Source: Streptomyces sp. AC550_RSS872 (GTDB lineage: Bacteria; Actinomycetota; Actinomycetes; Streptomycetales; Streptomycetaceae). From it: 64,000 nt of DNA. Every line of letters begins with the position of its first letter. The stretch's first letter is position 1. Shown here in pieces: positions 43,225 to 57,743 of the stretch. Under the pieces are notes generated by a model. That model was not told the origin of the DNA. It was given only the letters and a program-made list of their open reading frames with translations, and ran no database searches. The position numbers and the translations under genes are program-made. The stretch lies in NCBI RefSeq assembly GCF_019049285.1, contig NZ_JAGMUL010000005.1, forward strand, positions 1-64,000, read 5' to 3'.

Positions 43225-45351
43225 TTACTCGCCCTTGGCCTTCGCGATGATCTCCTCGGCGACGTTCCGCGGAACCTCGGCGTAGGAGTCGAACTGCATG
43301 GAGTAGCTGGCACGGCCGGACGTCTTGCTGCGCAGGTCGCCGACGTAACCGAACATCTCCGAGAGAGGCACGAGGCCCTTCACGACGCGGGCACCCGCCC
43401 GCTCCTCCATGGCCTGGATCTGGCCACGGCGGGAGTTGATGTCGCCGATGACCTCACCCATGTAGTCCTCGGGCGTGGTGACCTCGACGGCCATCATCGG
43501 CTCAAGAAGAACGGGGCTGGCCTTGCGCGCGGCCTCCTTGAAGGCCTGCGAACCGGCGATCTTGAACGCGAGCTCGGAGGAGTCGACCTCGTGGTAGCCA
43601 CCGTCGATCAGCGTGACGCGCACGCCGGTCATCTCGTAGCCCGCGAGGATGCCGAACTGCATGGCCTCCTGCGCACCGGCGTCGACCGAAGGGATGTACT
43701 CCTTCGGGATACGACCACCGGTGACCTTGTTCACGAACTCGTACGAGGCGTCGCCGCCCTCGATCGGCTCGATCGCGATCTGCACCTTGGCGAACTGGCC
43801 GGTACCACCAGTCTGCTTCTTGTGCGTGTAGTCGACGCGCTCGACGGCCTTGCGGATCGTCTCGCGGTAGGCGACCTGCGGCTTGCCGACGTTGGCCTCG
43901 ACCTTGAACTCACGGCGCATACGGTCGACCAGCACCTCGAGGTGCAGCTCGCCCATACCACCGATGATGGTCTGGCCGGTCTCCTCGTCCGAGTGAACCT
44001 GGAAGGAGGGGTCCTCCTCCGCGAGACGCTGGATGGCGACACCCAGCTTCTCCTGGTCACCCTTGGACTTGGGCTCGATCGCGACCTGGATGACCGGCGC
44101 CGGGAAGTCCATGGACTCCAGGATCACCGGCTGCTTGTCGTCGCACAGCGTCTCACCGGTCGTGGTCTGCTTCAGACCCATCACGGCGATGATGTCGCCG
44201 GCGCCCACCGCGTCGATCTCCTCACGCTTGTTCGCGTGCATGCGGTAGATCTTGCCGATGCGCTCCTTCTTGCCCTTGACGGAGTTCAGCACCGAGGTGC
44301 CGGACTCCAGGCGGCCCGAGTAAACCCGGACGAAGGTGAGCTTACCGAGGTGCGGGTCGCTCATGATCTTGAACGCAAGCGCGGACAGCGGCTCGTCCTC
44401 GGACGGCTTGCGCTTGACGACCTCCTCCGGGTCGTTGACGGCGTGGCCCTCGATGGCCTCGACGTCAAGCGGGGTGGGGAGGTAGCGCACAACCGCGTCG
44501 AGCAGGGGCTGGACGCCCTTGTTCTTGAACGCGGTGCCACAGAACACCGGGGTGACCGTGGTGTCGCTGGACTTGCCGGACGCGATGGTGATGCGACGGA
44601 TCGCGGCGTACAGCTGCTCCTCGGTGGGCTCCTGGCCCTCCAGGTACAGCTCCATGATCTCTTCGTCGTTCTCGGCGACGCCCTCGATCAGCTTGCCGCG
44701 GTACTCCTCGGCAGCCTCGGTGTGCGTGGCCGGGATGTCGACGACGTCGTACATCTCGCCCTTGGCGGCCTCGGCGGACCACACGAGCGCCTTCATGCGG
44801 ACCAGGTCCACGACGCCCTTGAAGTCGGCCTCGGCGCCGATCGGAAGCTGCATGACCAGCGGCTGGGCGCCCAGGCGGTCCGAGATCATGTCCACGCAGC
44901 GGTGGAACTCGGCGCCGGTACGGTCCAGCTTGTTGACGAAGCAGATACGCGGCACGCCGTAACGGTCGGCCTGACGCCACACCGTCTCGGACTGCGGCTC
45001 GACACCGGCGACACCGTCGAACACCGTCACGGCACCATCGAGCACACGCAGGGAGCGCTCCACCTCAACGGTGAAGTCGACGTGCCCGGGGGTGTCGATG
45101 ATGTTGATGGTGTAGTCGTTGTCCTCGAGCGGCCAGTGACAGGTGGTCGCAGCAGACGTGATCGTGATGCCACGCTCCTGCTCCTGCTCCATCCAGTCCA
45201 TGGTGGCAGCGCCGTCGTGGACCTCACCGATCTTGTACGACACACCGGTGTAGAACAGGATCCGCTCGGTGGTGGTCGTCTTGCCCGCGTCGATGTGGGC
45301 CATGATCCCGATATTGCGGACCTTGGCCAGGTCAAGTGAAGTGGTAGCCAT
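43225..45351 (-). CDS. fusA: Elongation factor G
   Basis: A 708-residue EF-G that drives translocation. G-domain motifs [17 protein letters not shown] and NKLDRTGA are visible, followed by domains II-V with [16 protein letters not shown] and the C-terminal region ending [11 protein letters not shown]. It follows rpsG by 39 bases and precedes tuf by 155. The large antisense open frame here is a GC-bias shadow. Confidence 0.99.
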   Translation of the reverse strand: MATTSLDLAKVRNIGIMAHIDAGKTTTTERILFYTGVSYKIGEVHDGAATMDWMEQEQERGITITSAATTCHWPLEDNDYTINIIDTPGHVDFTVEVERSLRVLDGAVTVFDGVAGVEPQSETVWRQADRYGVPRICFVNKLDRTGAEFHRCVDMISDRLGAQPLVMQLPIGAEADFKGVVDLVRMKALVWSAEAAKGEMYDVVDIPATHTEAAEEYRGKLIEGVAENDEEIMELYLEGQEPTEEQLYAAIRRITIASGKSSDTTVTPVFCGTAFKNKGVQPLLDAVVRYLPTPLDVEAIEGHAVNDPEEVVKRKPSEDEPLSALAFKIMSDPHLGKLTFVRVYSGRLESGTSVLNSVKGKKERIGKIYRMHANKREEIDAVGAGDIIAVMGLKQTTTGETLCDDKQPVILESMDFPAPVIQVAIEPKSKGDQEKLGVAIQRLAEEDPSFQVHSDEETGQTIIGGMGELHLEVLVDRMRREFKVEANVGKPQVAYRETIRKAVERVDYTHKKQTGGTGQFAKVQIAIEPIEGGDASYEFVNKVTGGRIPKEYIPSVDAGAQEAMQFGILAGYEMTGVRVTLIDGGYHEVDSSELAFKIAGSQAFKEAARKASPVLLEPMMAVEVTTPEDYMGEVIGDINSRRGQIQAMEERAGARVVKGLVPLSEMFGYVGDLRSKTSGRASYSMQFDSYAEVPRNVAEEIIAKAKGE

Positions 45352-45390
45352 AAGGCTTCAGTCTTCTCTCGGTCTCGATGTGGGTAGCGA

Positions 45391-45861
45391 CTACCAGCGG
45401 TAGTGCGCGAAGGCCTTGTTGGACTCGGCCATCTTGTGCGTGTCCTCGCGCTTCTTCACAGCGGCACCGAGGCCGTTGGAAGCGTCGAGGAGCTCGTTGA
45501 GCAGACGCTCGGTCATGGTCTTCTCGCGACGGGCGCGGGAGTAACCGACCAGCCAGCGCAGCGCGAGCGTGTTGGCACGACCGGGCTTGACCTCGATCGG
45601 AACCTGGTACGTCGCACCACCGACACGGCGGGACTTGACCTCGAGGGTCGGCTTGATGTTCTCCAGCGCGCGCTTCAGCGTGATGATCGGGTCGTTGCCC
45701 GTCTTCTCACGCAGACCCTCCATGGCGCCGTAGACGATGCGCTCGGCGGTGGAGCGCTTGCCGTTCAGCAGCACCTTGTTGATGAGCGACGTGACCAGAG
45801 GGGAACCGTAGACCGGGTCGATGATGACCGGGCGCTTCGGGGCGGGGCCCTTACGAGGCAT
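45391..45861 (-). CDS. rpsG: 30S ribosomal protein S7
   Basis: A 156-residue S7 that organises the head of the small subunit and touches the E-site tRNA. It starts [23 protein letters not shown], and contains [17 protein letters not shown] and [13 protein letters not shown]. The gene lies two bases after rpsL in the str operon; fusA follows after 39 bases. Confidence 0.98.
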   Translation of the reverse strand: MPRKGPAPKRPVIIDPVYGSPLVTSLINKVLLNGKRSTAERIVYGAMEGLREKTGNDPIITLKRALENIKPTLEVKSRRVGGATYQVPIEVKPGRANTLALRWLVGYSRARREKTMTERLLNELLDASNGLGAAVKKREDTHKMAESNKAFAHYRW

Positions 45862-45863
45862 TT

Positions 45864-46235
45864 CTACTTCTCCTTCTTGGCGCCGTAGCGGGAACGGGCC
45901 TGCTTGCGGTTCTTGACACCCTGGGTGTCGAGGGAGCCACGGATGATCTTGTAGCGAACACCCGGCAGGTCCTTCACACGGCCGCCGCGCACGAGCACGA
46001 TGGAGTGCTCCTGCAGGTTGTGTCCCTCACCCGGAATGTAAGCGGTGACCTCGATCCCGCTGGTCAGACGCACACGCGCGACCTTACGCAGGGCCGAGTT
46101 CGGCTTCTTCGGGGTGGTCGTGAACACACGCGTGCAGACGCCACGACGCTGAGGGGAACCCTCGAGTGCGGGCGTCTTGTTCTTCTCGACCTTGTCCTGC
46201 CGGCCCTTGCGGACCAGCTGCTGGATCGTAGGCAC
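45864..46235 (-). CDS. rpsL: 30S ribosomal protein S12
   Basis: A 123-residue S12 of the decoding centre. The start is the GTG ending at 46235 with GGAG six bases upstream, giving [15 protein letters not shown]; the longer frame is noncoding leader. The streptomycin-relevant Lys residues in [13 protein letters not shown] and [10 protein letters not shown] are wild type. It opens the str operon behind the promoter at 46429-46457 and a leader with the element shared with rpsJ. Confidence 0.98.
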   Translation of the reverse strand: MPTIQQLVRKGRQDKVEKNKTPALEGSPQRRGVCTRVFTTTPKKPNSALRKVARVRLTSGIEVTAYIPGEGHNLQEHSIVLVRGGRVKDLPGVRYKIIRGSLDTQGVKNRKQARSRYGAKKEK

Positions 46236-46285
46236 TACTTCTCCGGTTTCTGTGTGCCGAATGGTGAAGCTAACCTGGAACGTCG

Positions 46286-46310
46286 CCGACCCACGCGGTC
46301 GGGTGTGTCG
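46286..46310 (-). promoter_or_regulatory. Shared leader element, rpsL copy
   Basis: A 25-base sequence that matches 24981-25005 at 24 positions, centred on CCCGACCGCGTGGGTCGG (minus strand). It lies about 51 bases upstream of the rpsL GTG and downstream of the rpsL promoter, so it is in the transcribed leader. Stem CCGACC/GGTCGG. Confidence 0.6.
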
Positions 46311-46428
46311 AATCCGGCGGACTCCCGCCGCGAGGCGAAAAGAGCACAGATTGCGGTGGCCGCTCACAGCTCGCTATGCGGTTGAAGGCACGCACGAGAG
46401 CCAGGGCACACCCCAGGCACAAGGTCTG

Positions 46429-46457
46429 AGCGTACCTACCTCATACGCCGCGGTCAA
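46429..46457 (-). promoter_or_regulatory. Promoter of the str operon
   Basis: Minus-strand TTGACC (46452-46457) and TACGCT (46429-46434) with a 17-base spacer. The transcript would begin near 46422, giving a leader of about 187 bases before rpsL. The remaining part of the 325-base divergent gap holds TATAAT on the minus strand (46526-46531) without a good -35. Confidence 0.65.
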
Positions 46458-46560
46458 AACAAATGCCCACGCCCAGGGCGTACCAGCCGGCCCGCGGGCG
46501 GCTGCCTAGACTACCGAAACTGATCATTATAGCCCGCGCCCCCACTCGGAAAGATCACCC

Positions 46561-48042
46561 ATGAGTTCCGATTCGCCCCGCGGCGCCGTCCGCACACCGC
46601 TGGTCCTCAGCGGCGCCGTCCTCGCCGTCGCCGCAGGGGCCCTCCTGTCCGTCGGCGCGTTCCTGGGGCTGTACGTGCGACCCACCTCGGACGACTGGTG
46701 TGCCGCCTGGAAGGCCCGCGACATGGGCCTGTTCGGCATCACCTCGGACTTCTACATGACCCAGAACGGCCGGGTCACCAACGCCTTCCTCAGCGGGATC
46801 ATCTACGCCGACGGCCTGCTCGGCCCCAAGGTCCTGCCCGCGGTCCTGGTCCTGGCCCTCGGCGCCGGCCTGGTGCTCCTGGCCCGCGAGGTGCTCGGCC
46901 TGCTCGGCTGGAAGGTCCCGCTGGCCGTGCTCATCGCCGTCGCCGCCGTACTGGAGACCCTGCTTTTCTTCGCCGGCACCCGCACGTACCAAGTCCTGCT
47001 CTGGGCTCCGGCGACCATCTCGCACACGATCCCGAGCATCCTCGGCGTGTGGGCCGTCGTCTTCGGCATCTGGACCGCCCGCAGCGAGCGCCCGGCCGTC
47101 CGCCGGGCGGGCCTGGTCCTCGCGCTGGTCCTGGCCCTCGCCATCGGCATGCTCAGCGAGCCCTTCACCCTGGTCAGCGGCCTGATCACGGGCGTCGCCG
47201 GACTCCTGGCACTGCCCCGGCTGAAGCTGGCCAGGAGCTGGTATCCCTTCACGTGGTGCGCCACCTGGTGCGTCGGCCTCGTCGCCGGCCTCGGAATCCT
47301 CTACACCTCCCCCGGTGCCCGCTGGCGGCGTGCCCAGCAGCCGCCCAAGGAGTCGATGCTCTCCGCAACCGAGCTGAAGGCCACCGCCCAGGGCTGGGGC
47401 CACATGCTCGACGCGATCGCCGGCCAGGGGGCGTACCTCGGCGCCGCGGCCGCCGGCCTGCTGCTGGGCCTGGCCGTCGCGCTCTGCTCCCCCGCCGGGC
47501 GCGAGCCGCTGAGGAGCCCGTCCCGCGCGGTGACCCTGACCGCCATGCTGCTGCCCGTACCGCTGGTGCTGGCCGGCTCCTTCCTGGTCGCCCTCGGCCT
47601 GCGCAGCGGCTACGGCCCGACCGGCTGGACGTACGGGCGGACCTGGACGAACTTCATGACCCCGCTGCTGCTCGCACTGTGCCTGTACGGGGTGTGGCTG
47701 GGCCGCTGGATAGGCATCCGCCTGAGCTCCGGCTCGGCCGCCCGCGGGGCCGCCCCCGCCGTCGCCGTCGCCCTCGCCGGCGCCCTGGGGCTGGCCACCG
47801 TGGCCGCGCTGGTGCCGGCGGTCCAGAAGCTGACCTCCACCACGGTCGCCCGCGGCATCGCCTGGGACCGCCAGGACAGCCGCATCCGCAAGGAGATCGC
47901 CAACGGCGCCACCGACGTGGCGTACCGGCCGCTGTCCATCGGCTGGCTCGCGGAGCCGTACTTCACGAGGAACTACACCAAGGACTGGGCCGCGCAGTGC
48001 GCGGCGACGTACTACGGCGTGGAGCGCATCCACCGCCCGTAG
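46561..48042 (+). CDS. DUF6056-like polytopic membrane protein
   Basis: A 493-residue protein with about 10-12 hydrophobic helices. After the first helix comes RPTSDDWCAAW...FYMTQNGRVTNAF, a DDW-type acidic loop followed by an NGR motif as in DUF6056 and related GT-C-like membrane proteins. A later extracellular loop is near SPGARWRRAQQP, and a C-terminal soluble domain (from about 425) ends AATYYGVERIHRP. GT-C enzymes use polyprenyl-linked sugars; whether this one is an enzyme is not known. It is divergent from the str operon and converges with rpoC, each with its own terminator. Confidence 0.7.
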   Translation: MSSDSPRGAVRTPLVLSGAVLAVAAGALLSVGAFLGLYVRPTSDDWCAAWKARDMGLFGITSDFYMTQNGRVTNAFLSGIIYADGLLGPKVLPAVLVLALGAGLVLLAREVLGLLGWKVPLAVLIAVAAVLETLLFFAGTRTYQVLLWAPATISHTIPSILGVWAVVFGIWTARSERPAVRRAGLVLALVLALAIGMLSEPFTLVSGLITGVAGLLALPRLKLARSWYPFTWCATWCVGLVAGLGILYTSPGARWRRAQQPPKESMLSATELKATAQGWGHMLDAIAGQGAYLGAAAAGLLLGLAVALCSPAGREPLRSPSRAVTLTAMLLPVPLVLAGSFLVALGLRSGYGPTGWTYGRTWTNFMTPLLLALCLYGVWLGRWIGIRLSSGSAARGAAPAVAVALAGALGLATVAALVPAVQKLTSTTVARGIAWDRQDSRIRKEIANGATDVAYRPLSIGWLAEPYFTRNYTKDWAAQCAATYYGVERIHRP

Positions 48043-48059
48043 CGGACCGCGGCTGTACA

Positions 48060-48089
48060 GGGGCCGCCGCCCGGCCGGGCGGCGGCCCC
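48060..48089 (+). terminator. Terminator of the DUF6056-like gene
   Basis: A perfect 30-base palindrome of GC pairs (48060-48089) begins 17 bases after the plus-strand stop and is followed by TTCG. It can form a long hairpin and probably ends the transcript. A purely symmetrical palindrome needs some central bases as loop. Confidence 0.6.
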
Positions 48090-48094
48090 TTCGC

Positions 48095-48165
48095 GTACGA
48101 GCGCCAGGCCGGGCCCAGTACGAGCGCCCGGCCGGACCGCGGTACGAGCCCGAGCTGGGGCGGTC
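48095..48165. repeat. Three imperfect tandem repeats with GTACGAGC
   Basis: GTACGAGC occurs at 48095, 48118 and 48142, each followed by a similar GCC/CGG-rich stretch, giving a period of 23-24 bases. It lies between the convergent DUF6056-like gene and rpoC and has no coding sense. Confidence 0.4.
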
Positions 48166-48294
48166 CATCCACGGCACCGCACACGGCCGCACAGGGGCCG
48201 CACACCCGCGACCCCGCCGCCGCAGGGCCCCGGTACACCCGCAGCCCCGCCCGCACCGCAGCAGACGACGCAGCGTCCGCCGCCACGGCACGAA

Positions 48295-48334
48295 GAAGCC
48301 CCCCGCCTCTCCTCTCGGAGCGGCGGGGGGCTTC
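48295..48334 (-). terminator. Terminator after rpoC
   Basis: Arms GAAGCCCCCCGCC (48295-48307) and GGCGGGGGGCTTC (48322-48334) pair over 13 bp with a 14-base loop. It starts ten bases past the rpoC stop on the minus strand and is followed by TTCGTG. Confidence 0.7.
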
Positions 48335-48344
48335 TCAGCGACTC

Positions 48345-52244
<3,900 letters not shown>

Positions 52245-52342
52245 TATGCGTCAATCCCTCTCAGGGTTGTAAGTCTTGGGGTCTGAAACGGGGGCCTGGG
52301 GGTCGGCGGGGCCCTGTGGGTGAGGGCCCCGCCGGACTCCCG

Positions 52343-55300
52343 TCAGACCTCTTCGACGCTGCTCGGCTCGCGCCGGGACAGGTCGATGCCGAGCTCCTCC
52401 GCTGCGCGGAAGACGTCCTCGTCGGTGTCACGCATCTCGATGGACATACCGTCGCTGGACAGCACCTCCACGTTCAGGCAGAGCGACTGCATCTCCTTGA
52501 TGAGCACCTTGAAGGACTCGGGGATGCCGGGCTCGGGGATGTTCTCGCCCTTGACGATGGCCTCGTAGACCTTCACGCGGCCGGTGACGTCGTCGGACTT
52601 GATGGTCAGCAGCTCCTGGAGGGCGTACGCGGCGCCGTAAGCCTCCAGCGCCCACACCTCCATCTCACCGAAGCGCTGGCCACCGAACTGGGCCTTACCA
52701 CCCAGCGGCTGCTGGGTGATCATGCTGTACGGGCCGGTCGAACGGGCGTGCAGCTTGTCGTCGACCAGGTGGTGCAGCTTCAGGATGTACATGTAGCCGA
52801 CCGAGATCGGGTCCGGGAACGGCTCACCGCTACGGCCGTCGAACAGCCGCGCCTTACCGGTCGGGAGCACCATGCGCTCGCCGTCACGGTTCGGGATGGT
52901 GTGCTGCAGCAGACCCGCGAGCTCGTCCTCACGCGCACCGTCGAAGACCGGGGTCGCGACGTTGGTGCCCGGCTGGACCGAGTCGGCGCCGATCACCTGG
53001 AGGCGCTGCGCCCACTCGTCGGCCAGGCCGGAGACGTCCCAGCCGCGGCTGGCGAGCCAGCCGAGGTGGATCTCCAGGACCTGTCCCGGGTTCATTCGGG
53101 ACGGCACACCCAGCGGGTTGAGGATGATGTCGACGGGGGTCCCGTCCTCGAGGAACGGCATGTCCTCGATGGGCAGGATCTTGGAGATGACGCCCTTGTT
53201 GCCGTGGCGGCCGGCGAGCTTGTCACCGTCGGTGATCTTGCGCTTCTGCGCGACGTACACGCGCACCAGCTGGTTCACACCGGGGGGAAGCTCGTCGCCC
53301 TCCTCGCGGTCGAAGACGCGGACGCCGATGACCTTGCCGGTCTCGCCGTGCGGCACCTTCAGCGAGGTGTCACGGACCTCACGGGCCTTCTCACCGAAGA
53401 TCGCGCGCAGCAGGCGCTCCTCCGGCGTCAGCTCGGTCTCACCCTTGGGCGTGACCTTGCCGACGAGGATGTCGCCGGCGATGACCTCGGCACCGATACG
53501 GATGATGCCGCGCTCGTCGAGGTCGGCGAGGACCTCCTCGGAGACGTTCGGGATGTCCCGGGTGATCTCCTCGGGGCCGAGCTTGGTGTCACGGGCGTCG
53601 ACCTCGTGCTCCTCGATGTGGATCGAGGAGAGGACGTCGTCCTGCACGAGGCGCTGCGACAGGATGATCGCGTCCTCGTAGTTGTGACCCTCCCACGGCA
53701 TGAACGCCACGAGCAGGTTCTTGCCCAGCGCCATCTCGCCGTTCTGGGTGGCCGGACCGTCAGCCAGGACCTGGCCCTCGATGATCCGGTCGCCCTCGTT
53801 GACGATGACCTTCTGGTTGACCGAGGTGCCCTGGTTGGAGCGGGCGAACTTGGCCAGGCGGTACGTGATGTACGTGCCGTCGTCGTTGGCGGTGGTGATG
53901 TAGTCCGCGGAGACCTCCTGGACCACACCCGCCTTCTCGGCCTTGACCACGTCGCCGGCGTCGACGGCGGAGCGGTACTCCATGCCGGTGCCGACGAGCG
54001 GGGACTCGGACTTGATCAGCGGCACGGCCTGCCGCATCATGTTCGCGCCCATGAGGGCACGGTTGGCGTCGTCGTGCTCGAGGAACGGGATCATGGCGGT
54101 CGCGACCGACACCATCTGGCGCGGCGAGACGTCCATGTAGTCCACGTCGTCACCGGCGACGTAGTCGACCTCACCACCACGGCGGCGGACGAGGACACGG
54201 TTCTCGGCGAACCGCATGTCGTCCGAGAGCGTGGCGTTGGCCTGCGCGATGACGAAGCGGTCCTCTTCGTCGGCCGTCAGGTAGTCGACCTCGTCGGTGA
54301 CCTGACCGTCGACGACCTTGCGGTACGGCGTCTCCACGAAACCGAACGCGTTGACCCGGCCGTAGGAGGCGAGCGAGCCGATCAGACCGATGTTCGGGCC
54401 TTCAGGGGTCTCGATCGGGCACATACGGCCGTAGTGGGACGGGTGCACGTCACGGACCTCGAAGCCGGCCCGCTCACGGGACAGACCACCCGGGCCAAGA
54501 GCCGACAGACGGCGCTTGTGGGTGAGACCCGACAGCGGGTTGTTCTGGTCCATGAACTGCGACAGCTGGCTGGTGCCGAAGAACTCCTTGATGGAGGCGA
54601 CGACCGGCCGGATGTTGATCAGGGTCTGCGGCGTGATCGCCTCGACGTCCTGGGTCGTCATGCGCTCACGCACGACGCGCTCCATACGAGCCAGACCCGT
54701 GCGGACCTGGTTCTGGATGAGCTCGCCGACGCTGCGCAGACGACGGTTGCCGAAGTGGTCGATGTCGTCGGTCTCGACGACGATCGTCTGGCCGTTGTCC
54801 GCGGCCGTCTCGGTCTCGCCGGCGTGCAGCTTCACCAGGTACTTGATCGTCGAGATGACGTCCTCGACGGTCAGGATGCCCGCGTCCAGCGGAGCGTCCG
54901 CACCCAGCTTCTTGTTGACCTTGTAGCGGCCGACCTTGGCGAGGTCGTAGCGCTTCGGGTTGAAGTACAGGTTCTCCAGAAGCGTCTGCGCGGCCTCACG
55001 GGTGGGGGGCTCGCCCGGACGCAGCTTGCGGTAGATGTCGAGCAGCGCGTCGTCCTGGCCCTGGGTGTGGTCCTTCTCCAGGGTGGCGCGCATCGACTCG
55101 TACTCGCCGAACTCCTCCAGGATCTGCTCGGTCGTCCAACCGAGAGCCTTGAGCAGAACGGTCACGGACTGCTTGCGCTTGCGGTCGATACGCACACCGA
55201 CCATGTCGCGCTTGTCGATCTCCATCTCCAGCCAGGCACCCCGGGACGGGATGATCTTGGCGGAGAAGATGTCCTTGTCGGACGTCTTGTCGATCGAGCT

Positions 55301-55828
55301 GTCGAAGTAGACACCGGGCGAACGGACCAGCTGCGACACCACGACACGCTCGGTGCCGTTGATGACGAAGGTGCCCTTGTTCGTCATGAGCGGGAAGTCG
55401 CCCATGAAGACCGTCTGCGACTTGATCTCGCCGGTCTCGTTGTTGGTGAACTCAGCCGTCACGAAGAGCGGGGCGGCGAACGTGAAGTCGCGCTCCTTGC
55501 ACTCGTCGATGCTGTTCTTCGGCGGCTCGAAACGGTGGTCGCGGAACGTCAGCGACATCGACCCGGAGAAGTCCTCGATCGGGGAGATCTCCTCGAAGAT
55601 CTCCTCCAGACCGGACTTGGTGGGGACGTCCTGACCCGACTCCAGAGCCGCCTCGACCCGACTCTGCCAGGCGGTGTTGCCGAGCAGCCAGTCGAAGCTC
55701 TCGGTCTGCAGCGCGAGCAGGTTCGGAACCTCGAGGGGCTCCTTGATCTTTGCAAAAGAGATGCGCAGCGGGGCGGTGCTTGCGCCGTTGTTCGTATTCG
55801 CGGTCGAGGCAGTGCGCGAGGCGGCCAA
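52343..55828 (-). CDS. rpoB: DNA-directed RNA polymerase subunit beta
   Basis: A 1161-residue beta subunit if started at the TTG ending at 55828 (AGGA seven bases upstream), which matches the MAASR...STANTNN N-terminus of Streptomyces RpoB; the in-frame start at 55858 adds ten atypical residues. The rifampicin-pocket region [23 protein letters not shown] is wild type, and the catalytic-area GRHGNKGV is present. It follows rplL with a 591-base gap holding an attenuator and two promoters. Confidence 0.98.
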   Translation of the reverse strand: MAASRTASTANTNNGASTAPLRISFAKIKEPLEVPNLLALQTESFDWLLGNTAWQSRVEAALESGQDVPTKSGLEEIFEEISPIEDFSGSMSLTFRDHRFEPPKNSIDECKERDFTFAAPLFVTAEFTNNETGEIKSQTVFMGDFPLMTNKGTFVINGTERVVVSQLVRSPGVYFDSSIDKTSDKDIFSAKIIPSRGAWLEMEIDKRDMVGVRIDRKRKQSVTVLLKALGWTTEQILEEFGEYESMRATLEKDHTQGQDDALLDIYRKLRPGEPPTREAAQTLLENLYFNPKRYDLAKVGRYKVNKKLGADAPLDAGILTVEDVISTIKYLVKLHAGETETAADNGQTIVVETDDIDHFGNRRLRSVGELIQNQVRTGLARMERVVRERMTTQDVEAITPQTLINIRPVVASIKEFFGTSQLSQFMDQNNPLSGLTHKRRLSALGPGGLSRERAGFEVRDVHPSHYGRMCPIETPEGPNIGLIGSLASYGRVNAFGFVETPYRKVVDGQVTDEVDYLTADEEDRFVIAQANATLSDDMRFAENRVLVRRRGGEVDYVAGDDVDYMDVSPRQMVSVATAMIPFLEHDDANRALMGANMMRQAVPLIKSESPLVGTGMEYRSAVDAGDVVKAEKAGVVQEVSADYITTANDDGTYITYRLAKFARSNQGTSVNQKVIVNEGDRIIEGQVLADGPATQNGEMALGKNLLVAFMPWEGHNYEDAIILSQRLVQDDVLSSIHIEEHEVDARDTKLGPEEITRDIPNVSEEVLADLDERGIIRIGAEVIAGDILVGKVTPKGETELTPEERLLRAIFGEKAREVRDTSLKVPHGETGKVIGVRVFDREEGDELPPGVNQLVRVYVAQKRKITDGDKLAGRHGNKGVISKILPIEDMPFLEDGTPVDIILNPLGVPSRMNPGQVLEIHLGWLASRGWDVSGLADEWAQRLQVIGADSVQPGTNVATPVFDGAREDELAGLLQHTIPNRDGERMVLPTGKARLFDGRSGEPFPDPISVGYMYILKLHHLVDDKLHARSTGPYSMITQQPLGGKAQFGGQRFGEMEVWALEAYGAAYALQELLTIKSDDVTGRVKVYEAIVKGENIPEPGIPESFKVLIKEMQSLCLNVEVLSSDGMSIEMRDTDEDVFRAAEELGIDLSRREPSSVEEV

Positions 55829-56014
55829 GAGGGGGTCCTTCCGAGGGCTCGGACTCACTACGCGCGTACCGGCCCCTCACTGGGGCACAGAGACACGGGT
55901 TACCTTCTCCGACCAAAGAATGGCCAGGTCAGGGATGGTCCGGTCATCGGTGCTCAAGCGAGGGCATGCCCCTGGTGACGGGCAGGGGACAGCTAACAGG
56001 CAGCGCAAAGGGTC

Positions 56015-56043
56015 AGTGTAGCCACTTGGCACACTGATGTCCA
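56015..56043 (-). promoter_or_regulatory. Main rpoB promoter
   Basis: Minus-strand TGGACA (56038-56043) and TACACT (56015-56020) with a 17-base spacer, followed by GACCCTTTGCGCTGCC, which resembles the conserved actinobacterial rpoB promoter region. The leader would be about 180 bases. Confidence 0.65.
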
Positions 56044-56171
56044 GTGCGGGTTTTTCGCGACCCTCGTTGTCCTCAACGCCCTCGGCATGCTTGCCCTCAA
56101 TGCACGTTGATACTGCCCTCTTCGTCGCCGATCCATGCCTCGGATTCGGATCCTTGTGACGACGCGTCCTG

Positions 56172-56200
56172 AGAATTGCGCGCTGCGTGCGGTTCGTCAA
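56172..56200 (-). promoter_or_regulatory. Upstream rpoB promoter candidate
   Basis: Minus-strand TTGACG (56195-56200) and AATTCT (56172-56177) with a 17-base spacer, about 340 bases before rpoB. It lies just after the rplL attenuator and may act in tandem with the nearer promoter. Confidence 0.5.
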
Positions 56201-56303
56201 GGCCCCCATGCCCGAACCCAGGGGCTCCCGGAGACACGACGAAGATCACCATACCCCCCGCCGAAGCGGGCGCAAGGTAACCGTGGCCGCGCCCCCAGGA
56301 ACG

Positions 56304-56341
56304 CCGAAGAGCGACCACCCGAATGGATGATCGCTCTTCGG
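56304..56341 (-). terminator. Attenuator between rplL and rpoB
   Basis: Arms CCGAAGAGCGA (56304-56314) and TCGCTCTTCGG (56331-56341) form an 11-bp stem about 80 bases after the rplL stop. No T-run follows. A partial terminator at this place is common in bacteria and would lower rpoBC expression relative to rplJL. Confidence 0.6.
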
Positions 56342-56419
56342 TGCGACTGCGTTACAGCCTCAGGAGGCTGCTTTCAGCAAGCGCGAAGGTCGTACTCGAC
56401 CTGCAAGACCCGGAAGGCC

Positions 56420-56809
56420 TTACTTGACCTCGACGGAGGCGCCGGCGCCCTTGAGGGACTCGGCGGCCTTCTCGGCGGCGTCCTTGGCGACCTTCTCGAG
56501 GACGGGCTTCGGGGCGCCGTCCACGAGGTCCTTGGCCTCCTTCAGACCCAGGGAGGTCAGCTCACGCACGACCTTGATGACCTGGATCTTCTTGTCGCCG
56601 GCGCCGGTGAGGATGACGTCGAACTCGTCCTTCTCCTCGACGGCCTCGGCGGCGGCGCCACCAGCGGCACCACCGGCGACGACGACCGGCGCGGCAGCGG
56701 CGGCGGTGACGTCGAACTTCTCCTCGAAGGCCTTCACGAACTCGGAGAGCTCGATGAGGGTCATCTCCTCGAACTGCGCGAGCAGGTCTTCCTGGCTGAG
56801 CTTCGCCAT
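56420..56809 (-). CDS. rplL: 50S ribosomal protein L7/L12
   Basis: A 129-residue stalk protein. N-terminal dimerisation helices ([29 protein letters not shown]), an Ala/Gly hinge ([13 protein letters not shown], about 41-58) and the factor-binding C-terminal domain with [21 protein letters not shown] are all visible. It binds L10 in several copies and recruits translational GTPases. It lies 114 bases after rplJ. Confidence 0.98.
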   Translation of the reverse strand: MAKLSQEDLLAQFEEMTLIELSEFVKAFEEKFDVTAAAAAPVVVAGGAAGGAAAEAVEEKDEFDVILTGAGDKKIQVIKVVRELTSLGLKEAKDLVDGAPKPVLEKVAKDAAEKAAESLKGAGASVEVK

Positions 56810-56923
56810 GATGGCGGTCCTTCCACTAAATCGGCAGGTGCCGGATGTACTGGGTGAGGCGGGCGTACGTCGGCCCGCTGTGGCCTCCGCGGTCAGGCTG
56901 CGGGGGCCAGTGTGCGAGCCGAA

Positions 56924-57454
56924 TTACTCGGCACCGCCCTGCTCGGCCTGCTTGGCGCGGAGCGCGTCCACCGTGCGGACGAGCTTCGACGGCAGCGCCT
57001 GGAAGACGGAGGCAGCCTGGGACTGCTTCGCCTTGAAGGCACCGGCCAGCTTGCTGAGCAGAACCTCGCGGGACTCGAGGTCCGCAAGCTTCTTGATCTC
57101 GTCGGCGCTGAGCGCCTTGCCCTCAAGGACACCGCCCTTGATGACGAGATTCGGGTTGTCCTTGGCGAAGTCACGGAGACCCTTCGCCGACTCCACCGGG
57201 TCCCCGGTGACGAAGGCGACAGCCGTCGGACCGTTGAACAGGTCGTCCAGCGTGTTGATCCCGGCCTCGTTGGCCGCAATCTTGGTCAGCGTGTTCTTCA
57301 CCACGGCGTAGTGAGCGTTCTCACCGAGCGAACGACGCAGCGTCTTGAGCTGCGCCACGGTGAGACCGCGGTACTCGGTCAGCACGGCAGCGTTGGAGTT
57401 GCGGAACTGCTCCGTCAACTCGGCCACTGCGGCAGCCTTGTCGGGCCTCGCCAT
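56924..57454 (-). CDS. rplJ: 50S ribosomal protein L10
   Basis: A 176-residue L10, base of the stalk. The sequence [33 protein letters not shown] (residues 11-43) is diagnostic, and the C-terminal helix for L7/L12 binding is near [13 protein letters not shown]. In bacteria L10 with L7/L12 represses its own mRNA at a structured leader; the 230-base leader here with a hairpin at 57521-57545 fits this. Confidence 0.97.
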   Translation of the reverse strand: MARPDKAAAVAELTEQFRNSNAAVLTEYRGLTVAQLKTLRRSLGENAHYAVVKNTLTKIAANEAGINTLDDLFNGPTAVAFVTGDPVESAKGLRDFAKDNPNLVIKGGVLEGKALSADEIKKLADLESREVLLSKLAGAFKAKQSQAASVFQALPSKLVRTVDALRAKQAEQGGAE

Positions 57455-57520
57455 GAGCCTCGGCCTCCTTCCGGGTGATTCTGACCGCGCGGACCCGAAG
57501 GAGGTCTGGGGAAAACGAAA

Positions 57521-57545
57521 CGCCCCGGCGCAGGCGCACGGGGCG
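57521..57545 (-). promoter_or_regulatory. Hairpin in the rplJ leader (L10-leader type)
   Basis: Arms CGCCCCG (57521-57527) and CGGGGCG (57539-57545) are followed on the minus strand by TTTCGTTTT, so the structure looks like an intrinsic terminator within the leader. It may be the attenuating part of L10 autoregulation. Confidence 0.5.
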
Positions 57546-57696
57546 GACTCGACCGGGCGTACACACTGGACGCGCGCACTCCGGGAGTTCTTCCACTGTC
57601 ACCTGCGCGGGTCGCCCGCATTTTCAGCGGATCCTTCGGCCACCGCACTCTCTTGCGAGCGCACGGCAACGACCAGCGGTCTTTGGCTTCTGTAGG

Positions 57697-57726
57697 AGAG
57701 TACGGGACTCAATCGCAGTCAGGCAA
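57697..57726 (-). promoter_or_regulatory. Promoter of rplJ-rplL
   Basis: Minus-strand TTGCCT (57721-57726) and TACTCT (57697-57702) with an 18-base spacer, directly beyond the lipoprotein stop. The leader to rplJ would be about 235 bases. Confidence 0.55.
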
Positions 57727-57743
57727 ATCGGCCCCTACGGCTC

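Noticed and set aside
43126-45339. A plus-strand open frame of 737 codons opposite fusA
   Set aside because: Antisense shadow of fusA, no recognisable domain and no ribosome site.
45864-46235. Streptomycin-resistance alleles in rpsL, and rifampicin-resistance changes in rpoB
   Set aside because: The relevant Lys residues of S12 and the rifampicin-pocket residues of RpoB are the usual sensitive-type ones.
48060-48165. CRISPR array in the repeat-containing gap before rpoC
   Set aside because: Only three imperfect short repeats with no regular spacers and no cas genes nearby.
52316-55978. A plus-strand open frame of 1220 codons opposite rpoB
   Set aside because: Antisense shadow of rpoB, with the same low-complexity composition as other GC-bias frames.
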